DNA from: CBDVAK01 sp965371945
Lineage (GTDB): Bacteria; Pseudomonadota; Gammaproteobacteria; Competibacterales; JAHEDQ01
DNA: 8,650 nt
Assembly: GCA_965371945.1 (NCBI GenBank)
Contig: CBDVAK010000145.1
Span: 1-8,650 of the forward strand
Reading direction: 5' to 3'
Both the position numbers and the translations under genes were made by a program. The notes beneath the pieces are model-generated. The model made no database searches and was not told the DNA's origin. It saw only the letters and a program-made list of their open reading frames with translations. Positions 1-6,576 of this stretch are shown here, in pieces; positions within the stretch are counted from its first letter, which is position 1, and each line of letters begins with the position of its first letter.

Positions 1-55
1 AAATATGGCCAATCAGGCTTGTCCGCAGTAGATCAGTCTGTGCTCGGACAGCCTC
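1..55 (-). other. Sequence downstream of yajC
   Basis: These 55 nt follow the yajC stop and contain no recognisable start of a gene. A 6-bp inverted repeat TGTCCG/CGGACA (arms 20-25 and 45-50) encloses a 19-nt loop with no U-run after it, so a terminator is not supported. Read-through into a neighbouring secD is expected from the usual gene order but cannot be seen. Confidence 0.4.
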
Positions 56-391
56 CTAGAGACTCTTGGCGGTACCCTTGGGCATGACCGCGGCTACGGA
101 CTGCTTCTGGATCTTGACCTGGACGCCGTCCGCGACCTCCAGTTGTGCAAAATTATCTCCAACTTCGGTGACCTTGCCAAACAATCCACCGTTGGTGACC
201 ACCTCATCACCCTTCTTGAGCCCACTCACCAACGCTTTGTGCTCTTTGGCGCGCTTCTGCTGCGGGCGGATCATCAGGAAGTAGAAGATCGCGATCAGCG
301 CAACGGGGAATAGCAACCCGATCATGCTGCTTTGTCCGTCCGCACCCTGGGCCAGGGCGTCGCTTATAAAGAAGCCTAAAACTGTATCCAT
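56..391 (-). CDS. yajC: YajC, Sec translocon accessory membrane protein
   Basis: This is the small inner-membrane protein that associates with SecDF and SecYEG and assists protein export. The 111-residue product is the normal family length (E. coli about 110). A short N-terminal segment contains FFISDALAQ, matching the E. coli FFISDAVA start region. It is followed by one membrane helix at about residues 23-41 and the family hallmark RPQQKRAKEHK just after it (residues 42-52), then a soluble domain with KGDEVVTNGG (60-69) and the C-terminal AAVMPKGT. The ATG at 391 has an AAGG 10 nt upstream (plus-strand 402-405), a modest ribosome binding site. It lies 98 nt after tgt on the same strand, the usual tgt-yajC order; secD would be expected next, outside the window. 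The stop is TAG. I see no irregularity. Confidence 0.96.
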   Translation of the reverse strand: MDTVLGFFISDALAQGADGQSSMIGLLFPVALIAIFYFLMIRPQQKRAKEHKALVSGLKKGDEVVTNGGLFGKVTEVGDNFAQLEVADGVQVKIQKQSVAAVMPKGTAKSL

Positions 392-432
392 GAATCATCT
401 GCCTTGTTGGTCAGCTTCCGGCAGCCGCGGCG

Positions 433-456
433 CCGGGAAACGCGCAATGTTCCCAG
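433..456 (-). other. Imperfect hairpin between tgt and yajC
   Basis: In the minus sense CTGGGAAC is followed by a 7-nt loop and GTTTCCCGG. This gives about eight pairs including one U-G wobble and a single bulged U. It lies in the 98-nt tgt-yajC gap and is followed at once by a GC-rich stretch (ccggcgccgcggctgccgg, minus sense) and not by a U-run, so it is not a classical terminator. It may mark an mRNA processing or stabilising structure. Nothing else is evident in the gap apart from the yajC AAGG. Confidence 0.35.
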
Positions 457-489
457 ATTTGGGCGGTCCCAGTCCAGCCCTGCTTGAGG

Positions 490-1632
490 TCAGGCGACGT
501 TTCCCGCCTGGCCGGCCTCCGCCACAGCCTGCATACGATAGAAATCGTCCACGAATTCATCCAGCGCACCGGCACAGATGGCGTCTCGCAGGCCACGCAT
601 AAGAAACTGATAATAATAGAGGTTGTGGATCGTATTGAGACGATGTCCAAGGATCTCGTTACAGGCTGCCAGATGGCGCAGATAGGCCCTGCTGTAGTAC
701 TTGCAGGTGTAGCAACCACAGGCGGCGTCCGGTGGCCGCGTGTCGTCGCGGAATCGTGCATTGCGCAACCTCAGGACCCCATGGCGGGTAAACAAGTGCG
801 CGTGGCGGGCGTTGCGGGTCGGCATCACGCAGTCGAACATATCGACACCGCGACAAACCGCTTCGACGATGTCCTGCGGACGACCAACCCCCATCAGATA
901 GCGGGGAGCATCCTCCGGCAAACACGGGATCGTGGCCTCCAGCATGCTGTTGCGCAGCGACTCCGGCTCCCCAACCGCAAGCCCGCCGATGGCATAGCCG
1001 TCAAAACCGATATCGACCAGGGCCGCGGCAGACTTCTGACGCAAGCGCGGGTGTATGCCCCCCTGCACGATTCCGAACAGGGCCGAGGGACTGTCACCGT
1101 GGGCCTGACGGCTGCGCGCCGCCCAACGCATCGACAACTCCATCGACTCACAGGCCTGCTGCTCGCTGGCCGGGTAGGGAGTGCATTCGTCGAACGCCAT
1201 GACGATATCCGACCCCAGCACGCGCTGGACAGCCATCGACCGTTCCGGATCGAGAAACACCTCAGCACCATCCACCGGCGAACGGAAGCGGACCCCGGCC
1301 TCTGTCAACACCCGCATCCTGGCCAGACTAAAGACCTGAAAACCTCCTGAATCGGTCAGAATCGGCCCCTGCCAATGCATGAAATCATGCAGATCGCCGT
1401 GGCGTGCGATAATTTCGGTGCCGGGACGCAGCATCAGATGGAAAGTGTTGCCGAGTATGATCTGAGCGCCAAGCGCTTGCAGCTCCTCGGCTGTCATCGC
1501 CTTGACGGTGCCATAGGTACCGACCGGCATGAATGCAGGCGTGTCGACCAACCCTCTGGCAAACTGCAACCGGCCACGCCTGGCGATACCGTAGCCGCGC
1601 AGCTGCTGCCGGGCAGCGACCTCGAATTGCAT
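490..1632 (-). CDS. tgt: Queuine tRNA-ribosyltransferase (tRNA-guanine transglycosylase)
   Basis: The enzyme exchanges guanine 34 in the anticodon of tRNA-Asp, -Asn, -His and -Tyr for the queuosine precursor preQ1. From the chosen start the product is 380 residues (E. coli 375) and begins MQFEV, equivalent to E. coli MKFEL. Visible landmarks are FMPVGTYGTVK (34-44), ILGNTFHL (59-66), TDSGGFQVFSL with catalytic Asp94 (93-103), FGIVQGG (186-192), IGGLAVGEP (215-223), GVDMFDCVMPTRNAR with nucleophile Asp267 (262-276), and the zinc set Cys305, Cys307, Cys310 and His336 (CGCYTC ... NTIH). The frame stays open upstream to an ATG at 1794, but that extension runs through the end of parC and lacks family similarity, so ATG 1632 is preferred; a GGAG lies 11 nt before it. 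It starts 32 nt after the parC stop, suggesting cotranscription. queA, its common upstream partner, is absent here. Confidence 0.97.
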   Translation of the reverse strand: MQFEVAARQQLRGYGIARRGRLQFARGLVDTPAFMPVGTYGTVKAMTAEELQALGAQIILGNTFHLMLRPGTEIIARHGDLHDFMHWQGPILTDSGGFQVFSLARMRVLTEAGVRFRSPVDGAEVFLDPERSMAVQRVLGSDIVMAFDECTPYPASEQQACESMELSMRWAARSRQAHGDSPSALFGIVQGGIHPRLRQKSAAALVDIGFDGYAIGGLAVGEPESLRNSMLEATIPCLPEDAPRYLMGVGRPQDIVEAVCRGVDMFDCVMPTRNARHAHLFTRHGVLRLRNARFRDDTRPPDAACGCYTCKYYSRAYLRHLAACNEILGHRLNTIHNLYYYQFLMRGLRDAICAGALDEFVDDFYRMQAVAEAGQAGNVA

Positions 1633-1664
1633 CGGCGCTCGGGCTCCGGTGTCGACGGCGCCGG

Positions 1665-3905
1665 TCAAGAGTCCACCACCTGCAATCCGTCCACACGCCT
1701 GAAGCCACGCGGTAGCTGGCGACCACGCCTGCCTCGCACACCGGCATAGCCCTCCAGATCGCCCGTTTTCAGGGTCAAACGGCGTTTGCCGCACAACAGG
1801 GTCAAACGCTGCCCCGGTCGCAGGCAGGTGATCGCCTGCAGGCGATCACCTGCTTTGCCCAATGCCATGATACGGTTGCCCTTGCCGCGTGCCAGCTCAG
1901 GCAGATCCGCAACCGCAAATACCAACAGATGTCCCTGCGCGGACAGCGCCGCCAATTGCATGACTTGGGGCTCCGCAACCGCCACGGGTGGCAGCACGAT
2001 CGCACCGTCGGCTACTGTCACCACCGCCTTGCCGGCCCGGTTACGCGACAACAGGTCTTCGAACCGCACCACGAATCCATAACCGGCGTCAGTGGCAAGC
2101 ACCAACCGTTGCTCGTGCTCAGCCATCAGGACGGATACGAACCCAGCGCCGTCGGACACATTGAAACGACCGCTGAGCGGCTCGCCATAGCCGCGCGCGG
2201 AGGCCAGCGTATGGGCCTGCAGCGCATAGGCCCGCCCGCGGCTGTCCAGGAAAACCGCCATTCGATTGCTGCGCCCGCAGGCGGTTGCCAGACAGGCGTC
2301 ACCACTTTTGTAGTTGAGCCCGTCGGCATCGACCTCGTGGCCCTTGGCGGCACGCACCCAGCCACGGCTGGACAACACCACGGTCACCGGTTCGCTCGGC
2401 ATCAGCTCGGATTCGTCAAGCGCGCGTGCGGCCCCACGGGTCACCAGCACGCTGCGTCTCGGATCACCATGGGTTTCCACATCCGCTTCGATCTCCTCCC
2501 GTACCAGATTCCGCAATGCATCTTCCGATGCCAGCAACGCTTCGATACGGTCGCGATCCGCGGCCAGCTCATCCTGTTCAGCCCGAATCCTGATTTCTTC
2601 GAGCCGTGCCAACTGCCGCAACCTGGTCTCCAGCACAAAGTGCGCCTGCACCTCACTAAGCCCGAACCGTGCTCGCAACGCGGTCTTGGGATCATCCTCA
2701 CTACGGATGATGCGAATCACCTCATCGATGTTCAGGAGGGCGATCAGCAGACCATCCAGCAGGTGCAGCCGCTCGCGCACCTTGTCGAGTCGATACCCCA
2801 GCCGTCTCTTGACGGTATCGGTGCGATAGGTCAGCCAATCGCTCAGCAATCGACGCAGCCCGTAGACTCTGGGCCGGCCATCGAGACCGATCATGTTCAT
2901 GTTGACCCGGTAACTGCGCTCCAGGTCCGTGGTCGCGAACAAATGCTCCATCAAACGCTGCAGATCGACCCGGTTGGAACGTGGCACGATGACCAGACGG
3001 GTCGGGTTCTCGTGATCCGACTCGTCGCGCAGATCATCGACCATCGGCAGCTTTTTGGCGGTCATCTGTGCCGCGATCTGCTCCAGCACGCGGGCCCCGG
3101 ATACCTGGTAGGGCAACTCGTGGACGATCACAGAGCCATCCTCACGTTCCCAGCGCGCCCTGACCCGTATCGAACCGCCGCCAGTGTCGTAGATCCGAAA
3201 CAACTCTTCGGTCGTGTTGATCACCTCACCGCCGGCAGGGAAATCCGGCCCCGGCATCTGCAACAACAGGGTTGCGGTATCGACATCCGGGTCGGCCAGC
3301 ATCGCCACGCAGGCAGCCGCCACTTCGCGCAGATTGTGGGGCGGGATATCGGTGGACATGCCAACCGCGATACCGGTGCCGCCATTCAACAACACATTGG
3401 GCAACCGCGCCGGCAACGACCGGGGTTCATCCAAAGTACCGTCGAAGTTGGGTTGCCAGTCGACCGTGCCCTGCCCCAACTCCTGCAGCAGCACCTTGGC
3501 GTACGGAGACAGCCGCGCCTCGGTGTAGCGCATCGCCGCGAACGACTTGGGATCGTCGGCGGAACCCCAGTTCCCCTGTCCGTCCACCAACGGGTATCGA
3601 TACGAAAACGGCTGCGCCATCAGCACCATGGCCTCGTAGCAGGCAGTGTCTCCGTGGGGATGAAACTTGCCGAGCACATCGCCGACGGTGCGCGCCGATT
3701 TTTTGTGTTTGGAGGCTGCCGACAATCCCAGTTCGGACATCGCGTAGACGATGCGCCGTTGCACCGGTTTGAGACCGTCGCCCAGAAACGGTAGCGCGCG
3801 ATCGAGAATGACGTACATGGAATAATCGAGATACGCCTTCTCGGTGAAACGCTCCAAAGGCTGACGCTCGATACCGTCCTCGACCAGTGTCACATCCTCG
3901 CTCAT
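1665..3905 (-). CDS. parC: DNA topoisomerase IV subunit A (ParC)
   Basis: This is the breakage-reunion subunit of topoisomerase IV, which with ParE decatenates daughter chromosomes. The 746-residue product compares with about 752 in E. coli. The N-terminal catalytic part contains YLDYSMYVILDRALPF (25-40), GLKPVQRRIVYAM (44-56), HPHGDTACYEAM (82-93), and the active-site Arg126-Tyr127 in AAMRYTEARLS. A helical tower/coiled-coil segment spans roughly 360-480, and a C-terminal beta-pinwheel domain runs from about 507 to the end with the ParC-type ARGKGNRI and the terminal GVRGRRGRQLPRGFRRVD. ParC rather than GyrA is indicated by the length, the lack of a canonical QRRGGKG GyrA box, the ACYEAM wording and the ending. 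The residue equal to E. coli ParC Ser80 is Thr87, and Glu84 is conserved as Glu91. The start MSEDVTL has only a weak ribosome binding site. The 30-bp palindrome at 1824-1853 encodes residues 685-694. parE is not in the window. Confidence 0.97.
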   Translation of the reverse strand: MSEDVTLVEDGIERQPLERFTEKAYLDYSMYVILDRALPFLGDGLKPVQRRIVYAMSELGLSAASKHKKSARTVGDVLGKFHPHGDTACYEAMVLMAQPFSYRYPLVDGQGNWGSADDPKSFAAMRYTEARLSPYAKVLLQELGQGTVDWQPNFDGTLDEPRSLPARLPNVLLNGGTGIAVGMSTDIPPHNLREVAAACVAMLADPDVDTATLLLQMPGPDFPAGGEVINTTEELFRIYDTGGGSIRVRARWEREDGSVIVHELPYQVSGARVLEQIAAQMTAKKLPMVDDLRDESDHENPTRLVIVPRSNRVDLQRLMEHLFATTDLERSYRVNMNMIGLDGRPRVYGLRRLLSDWLTYRTDTVKRRLGYRLDKVRERLHLLDGLLIALLNIDEVIRIIRSEDDPKTALRARFGLSEVQAHFVLETRLRQLARLEEIRIRAEQDELAADRDRIEALLASEDALRNLVREEIEADVETHGDPRRSVLVTRGAARALDESELMPSEPVTVVLSSRGWVRAAKGHEVDADGLNYKSGDACLATACGRSNRMAVFLDSRGRAYALQAHTLASARGYGEPLSGRFNVSDGAGFVSVLMAEHEQRLVLATDAGYGFVVRFEDLLSRNRAGKAVVTVADGAIVLPPVAVAEPQVMQLAALSAQGHLLVFAVADLPELARGKGNRIMALGKAGDRLQAITCLRPGQRLTLLCGKRRLTLKTGDLEGYAGVRGRRGRQLPRGFRRVDGLQVVDS
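1824..1853. repeat. Perfect 30-bp palindrome inside parC
   Basis: Each arm is 15 bp with no spacer; the half-site on either strand reads GCAGGTGATCGCCTG, followed directly by its reverse complement. One further A-T pair (1822/1855) follows a G/T mismatch. The palindrome contains two GATC sites and a central CTGCAG. It is in register with the parC codons, so both strands read A-G-D-R-L-Q-A-I-T-C. No run of T follows on either strand as in a factor-independent terminator: the parC-sense side continues GC-rich, and the plus side has only TTT after CTGC. A site for a symmetric binding protein, an mRNA hairpin, or a product of template-switch mutation are all possible; nothing decides among them. 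Confidence 0.9.
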
Positions 3906-3994
3906 TTCGATCAGTCACTCGTGGCGGGCATGGGGGCGCAAAGGGTACCGGAGCAGCGGCAGACAGAAAAGACGAATTCTCGTGAGCCAGCGGA
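3906..3994 (-). other. Intergenic gap between deoB and parC
   Basis: These 89 nt separate the deoB stop from the parC ATG. I see no strong hairpin followed by a T-run and no convincing paired -35/-10 boxes in the minus sense. There is a T-rich patch (TCTTTTCTGTCT, minus sense) about 30 nt after deoB, preceded only by a 4-bp inverted repeat around GAATTC. The parC start has no good Shine-Dalgarno: the nearest purine motif is GAG about 12 nt upstream. This is the largest gap before the housekeeping block apart from the tgt-yajC one, so a parC promoter here is plausible but not demonstrated. Confidence 0.5.
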
Positions 3995-5242
3995 TCAGCC
4001 GAGACCGCGCCCCAGCAGATCCGGCAGGAACGAGCGGCCATGAGTCAGCACCGGAATCCGCAGATACTCCGCAACCGTCTGGCCGATGTCGGCAAAGCTG
4101 TCACGGCGCCCCAGCGCGGCGCCAGCCAGTCCCTTGCCAAACGCCAGGACCGGGACATGTTCACGGGTATGATCGCTGCCTGGCATGGTGGGATCGCAAC
4201 CGTGGTCGGCGGTAATGATGGCGAGGTCACCCGCCGTCATCGCATCGTGCAACGCCGGCAGACGTCGGTCGAATGCTTCCAGAGCGGCCGCGTATCCGGC
4301 GACGTCACGCCGGTGGCCGTAGAGCATGTCGAAATCGACAAAATTACTGAACAACAAAGTACGATCGCCGGCGTCACGCAATGCCGAAAGTGTGGCATCG
4401 AACAGGGCTTCGTTGCCGTCAGCCTTGATTTCCCGTGATATCCCCCGGTGCGCGAAGATGTCACCGATCTTGCCGATCGCGATTACCTGTGCGCCGCTCT
4501 CCAGCAGGCAATCCAGCAGCGTCGGCGCCGGCGGCGGGGTGGCAAGATCCTTACGGTTGCCGGTGCGCCGGAACGCACCCGCATGTTCGCCGATGAACGG
4601 TCGTGCGATAACCCGGGCGATGCGGTAACGGTCGACCAGTTCACGTGCCACCGCACACACCTGGTACAAACGTTCGAGTCCGAAATGCAGCTCATGCGCG
4701 GCGATCTGCAACACACTGTCGGCGGAGGTATAGAGGATGGGCTTGCCGCTGCGAATATGCCGCTGCCCGAGGGATGCAATGATTTCGGTGCCCGACGCAC
4801 GACGGTTGCCGAGGATGCCCGGCAACCGGCAGCGCGCGATCAGATCGTCGGTCAGCGAGGTCGGAAAACAAGGCTCACCATCCCCAAAGTAGCCCCAGTC
4901 TTCGGTGACCGGTACGCCGGCCAGTTCCCAGTGACCACTGGGCGTATCCTTACCGCGGCTGGTTTCCGCCGCATAGCCCCAACTGGCGGCAGCCACGCAA
5001 TCCGGGCACCCGTTCCGTGGCGGCATGCCACGGCTCAATCCAGCCGCGCAATCCAGCCCCAGGGCCCGCAGATTCGGTATCACCAGCGGCCCCTGGCGCA
5101 GGCCATCACGATCGGCCTCTCCCGACCGGCAGGCGCGTTCGATACTGCCGTAGGTATCGGCACCGGCGTCGCCATAGACATCCGCATCATCGCTGGCGCC
5201 AATGCCGAACGAATCCATGACCAGGATCAGTACCCGTCTCAA
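3995..5242 (-). CDS. deoB: Phosphopentomutase DeoB
   Basis: DeoB is a cytosolic, Mn-dependent enzyme of the alkaline phosphatase superfamily. It interconverts (deoxy)ribose 1-phosphate and (deoxy)ribose 5-phosphate, linking the phosphorylases to the aldolase. The 415-residue product is close to the E. coli length (407). Visible elements are the N-terminal metal motif ILVMDSFGIGA (Asp10), GKDTPSGHWELAG with the phosphorylated Thr100 (98-109), YTSADSVLQIAAHE (171-184), RVIARPFIG (210-218), FVDFDMLYGHRRDVAGYA with metal ligands Asp305 and His310 (301-318), TADHGCDPTMPGSDHTREH with Asp346, His347 and His358 (344-362), and FADIGQT (383-389). The start is TTG at 5242: it gives MRRVLILVMDSFG, matching E. 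coli MKRAFIMVLDSFG, and is preceded by GGAG with 8-nt spacing. The TTG overlaps the deoA stop as TTGA, implying translational coupling. Confidence 0.97.
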   Translation of the reverse strand: MRRVLILVMDSFGIGASDDADVYGDAGADTYGSIERACRSGEADRDGLRQGPLVIPNLRALGLDCAAGLSRGMPPRNGCPDCVAAASWGYAAETSRGKDTPSGHWELAGVPVTEDWGYFGDGEPCFPTSLTDDLIARCRLPGILGNRRASGTEIIASLGQRHIRSGKPILYTSADSVLQIAAHELHFGLERLYQVCAVARELVDRYRIARVIARPFIGEHAGAFRRTGNRKDLATPPPAPTLLDCLLESGAQVIAIGKIGDIFAHRGISREIKADGNEALFDATLSALRDAGDRTLLFSNFVDFDMLYGHRRDVAGYAAALEAFDRRLPALHDAMTAGDLAIITADHGCDPTMPGSDHTREHVPVLAFGKGLAGAALGRRDSFADIGQTVAEYLRIPVLTHGRSFLPDLLGRGLG

Positions 5243-6576
5243 GCGACGATCTCCGTCGCACCGACTCGATCGAGCACGACATCGCCCGATTCCGGAGGCT
5301 GGTCACCGATCACGGCAGCGCTTTGCAGTACCGCGCTGGCAAGCTCGGCGTCCTGCTCGCTGCCGGCATGTACCAGCGCCAACGGCAGATCCCTGCCCAC
5401 CCGATCACCGGGCCCCGCACATGCGCTGAAACCCACGCGGTGATCGATGACATCGCCCGCCGCGGTGCGCCCGCCACCCAGCGCGACCACCGCCATGCCG
5501 ACTGCGCGAACATCCAGTTCACACAGCCAGCCGTCGGCCGATGGCGGCACCGGCCGTATCCAAGGCGCCGATAGCAGGTAACGATCACCATGATCGAGCA
5601 GATCCGCAGGACCCCCCAGTGCCGCCACCATGCGCGCCAGCCGCTCCGCGGCATGGCCCTGATCCAGGGCCCGGAGCAGGCTGGCCCTCGCCTCCGCTTC
5701 GGAGTCGGCCAGACCCCCGAGCATCAACATCCCGGTAGCCAGCGTCATCACCAGGCAGTGCAGCCGGGGCTCACGTGCTCCGCCACGCAGATAGGCCAGG
5801 GCTTCCGCCACCTCCAATGCGTTGCCGCAACTGAACCCGAGTACCTGGTTCATATCAGACAGCACTGCGGTGGTCGGCAGACCGGCACCCCCGGCCACCG
5901 TGACGATGCTGTCGGCCAGAGCCCTGGCCTGCTCCGGGTCGGCGACCAAGGCGCCGCTGCCAACCTTGACATCCATGACCAGCCCCTGCAGCCCGGCCGC
6001 CAGTTTCTTGGCAAGGATGGAAGCGGTGATCAAGGGGATCGATTCCACCGTTGCGGTCACGTCACGGATGGCATAGAACCTGCGATCCGCCGGCGCCAGT
6101 TCACCGGTTTGTCCGATGATCGCGCAGCCGCAGTCGGCCACTACGCTCTGGAACGTGGCGATATCCGGGGTAGCGTCATAACCGGGAATCGACTCCAGTT
6201 TGTCGAGGGTGCCACCGGTATGACCCAGACCACGGCCGGAGATCATCGGCACGCAACCGCCACAGGCCGCCACCAGCGGCGCCAGTATGAGGCTGACCTT
6301 GTCTCCCACCCCACCACTGGAATGCTTGTCGAGCAACGGGCCCGGCAACGTCACACCCGACCAGTCCAGAGTGTCTCCGGACGCCTGCATGGCACGTGTC
6401 AATGCCACCCGCTCGTCCATGTTCATACCCTGGAAAAAGACCGCCATGGCAAACGCGGCGATCTGACCTTCGCTGAGCGAGCCGTCTGTGATTCCGGCCA
6501 CGAAACGTTCGATCTCGGAGCGGCCCAGTACCTCACCATCCCTCTTTCTGCGGATGATCTCCTGTGGTAGCACCAT
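5239..6576 (-). CDS. deoA: Thymidine phosphorylase DeoA
   Basis: DeoA converts thymidine or deoxyuridine plus phosphate to the free base plus deoxyribose 1-phosphate. The 445-residue product (E. coli 440) aligns from its N-terminus: MVLPQEIIRRKRDG here, MFLAQEIIRKKRDG in E. coli. The first residues form the helical alpha domain with SEGQIAAFAM (35-44). The phosphate site is DKHSSGGVGDKVSL (83-96), where E. coli has KHSTGG, followed by the signature SGRGLGHTGGTLDKLES (113-129) including Thr123. Pyrimidine-site residues Arg171, Ser186 and Lys190 fall in FYAIRDVTATVESIPLITASILAKK, at the same numbers as in E. coli. MDVKVGSGA (201-209) is intact. Bacillus-type pyrimidine phosphorylase (Pdp) is a possible relative, but the fit to DeoA is closer. 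The ATG directly abuts the deoC stop (TGA-ATG), and only a weak GGCGGG lies upstream. The stop overlaps deoB by 4 nt. Confidence 0.97.
   Translation of the reverse strand: MVLPQEIIRRKRDGEVLGRSEIERFVAGITDGSLSEGQIAAFAMAVFFQGMNMDERVALTRAMQASGDTLDWSGVTLPGPLLDKHSSGGVGDKVSLILAPLVAACGGCVPMISGRGLGHTGGTLDKLESIPGYDATPDIATFQSVVADCGCAIIGQTGELAPADRRFYAIRDVTATVESIPLITASILAKKLAAGLQGLVMDVKVGSGALVADPEQARALADSIVTVAGGAGLPTTAVLSDMNQVLGFSCGNALEVAEALAYLRGGAREPRLHCLVMTLATGMLMLGGLADSEAEARASLLRALDQGHAAERLARMVAALGGPADLLDHGDRYLLSAPWIRPVPPSADGWLCELDVRAVGMAVVALGGGRTAAGDVIDHRVGFSACAGPGDRVGRDLPLALVHAGSEQDAELASAVLQSAAVIGDQPPESGDVVLDRVGATEIVA
5251..5254 (-). promoter_or_regulatory. Ribosome binding site fixing the deoB TTG start
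   Basis: GGAG in the minus sense (CTCC on the plus strand) lies 8 nt before the TTG codon at 5242-5240. It sits inside the deoA coding sequence. Together with the protein alignment it supports the rare TTG start over the internal ATG eight codons later (Met9), which would remove the start of the metal-binding strand. Confidence 0.7.

Noticed and set aside
484..1350. A 288-codon plus-strand open frame opposite tgt
   Set aside because: It is entirely antisense to tgt, with no recognisable motif; a codon-bias shadow.
1633..1794. A 54-residue N-terminal extension of Tgt from ATG 1794
   Set aside because: It overlaps the parC coding sequence by 130 nt in another frame and lacks family similarity; the family start MQFEV corresponds to ATG 1632.
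1824..1853. The parC palindrome as a factor-independent terminator
   Set aside because: It lies about 160 nt before the parC stop and no T-run follows it in the direction of transcription.
1929..3794. A 621-codon open frame on the plus strand opposite parC
   Set aside because: It is wholly antisense to a clear parC, its product is rich in Gln, His, Arg and Gly without any recognisable domain, and long antisense frames are expected in GC-rich coding DNA.
3961..3985. A possible terminator after deoB (inverted ACGA/TCGT with a T-rich patch)
   Set aside because: The stem is only 4 bp and the T-run is interrupted, too weak for a factor-independent terminator.
5015..5033. A 7-bp perfect hairpin with a 5-nt loop (CCGTGGC/GCCACGG) inside deoB
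   Set aside because: Hairpins of this size arise by chance in GC-rich DNA, it lies mid-gene, and no U-run or regulatory context accompanies it.
4448..5443. A 331-codon plus-strand open frame opposite deoB and the end of deoA
   Set aside because: It spans the deoA/deoB junction antisense to both intact genes and encodes no recognisable protein.
5590..6570. A 326-codon plus-strand open frame opposite deoA
   Set aside because: It is antisense to an intact deoA and has the typical shadow composition.
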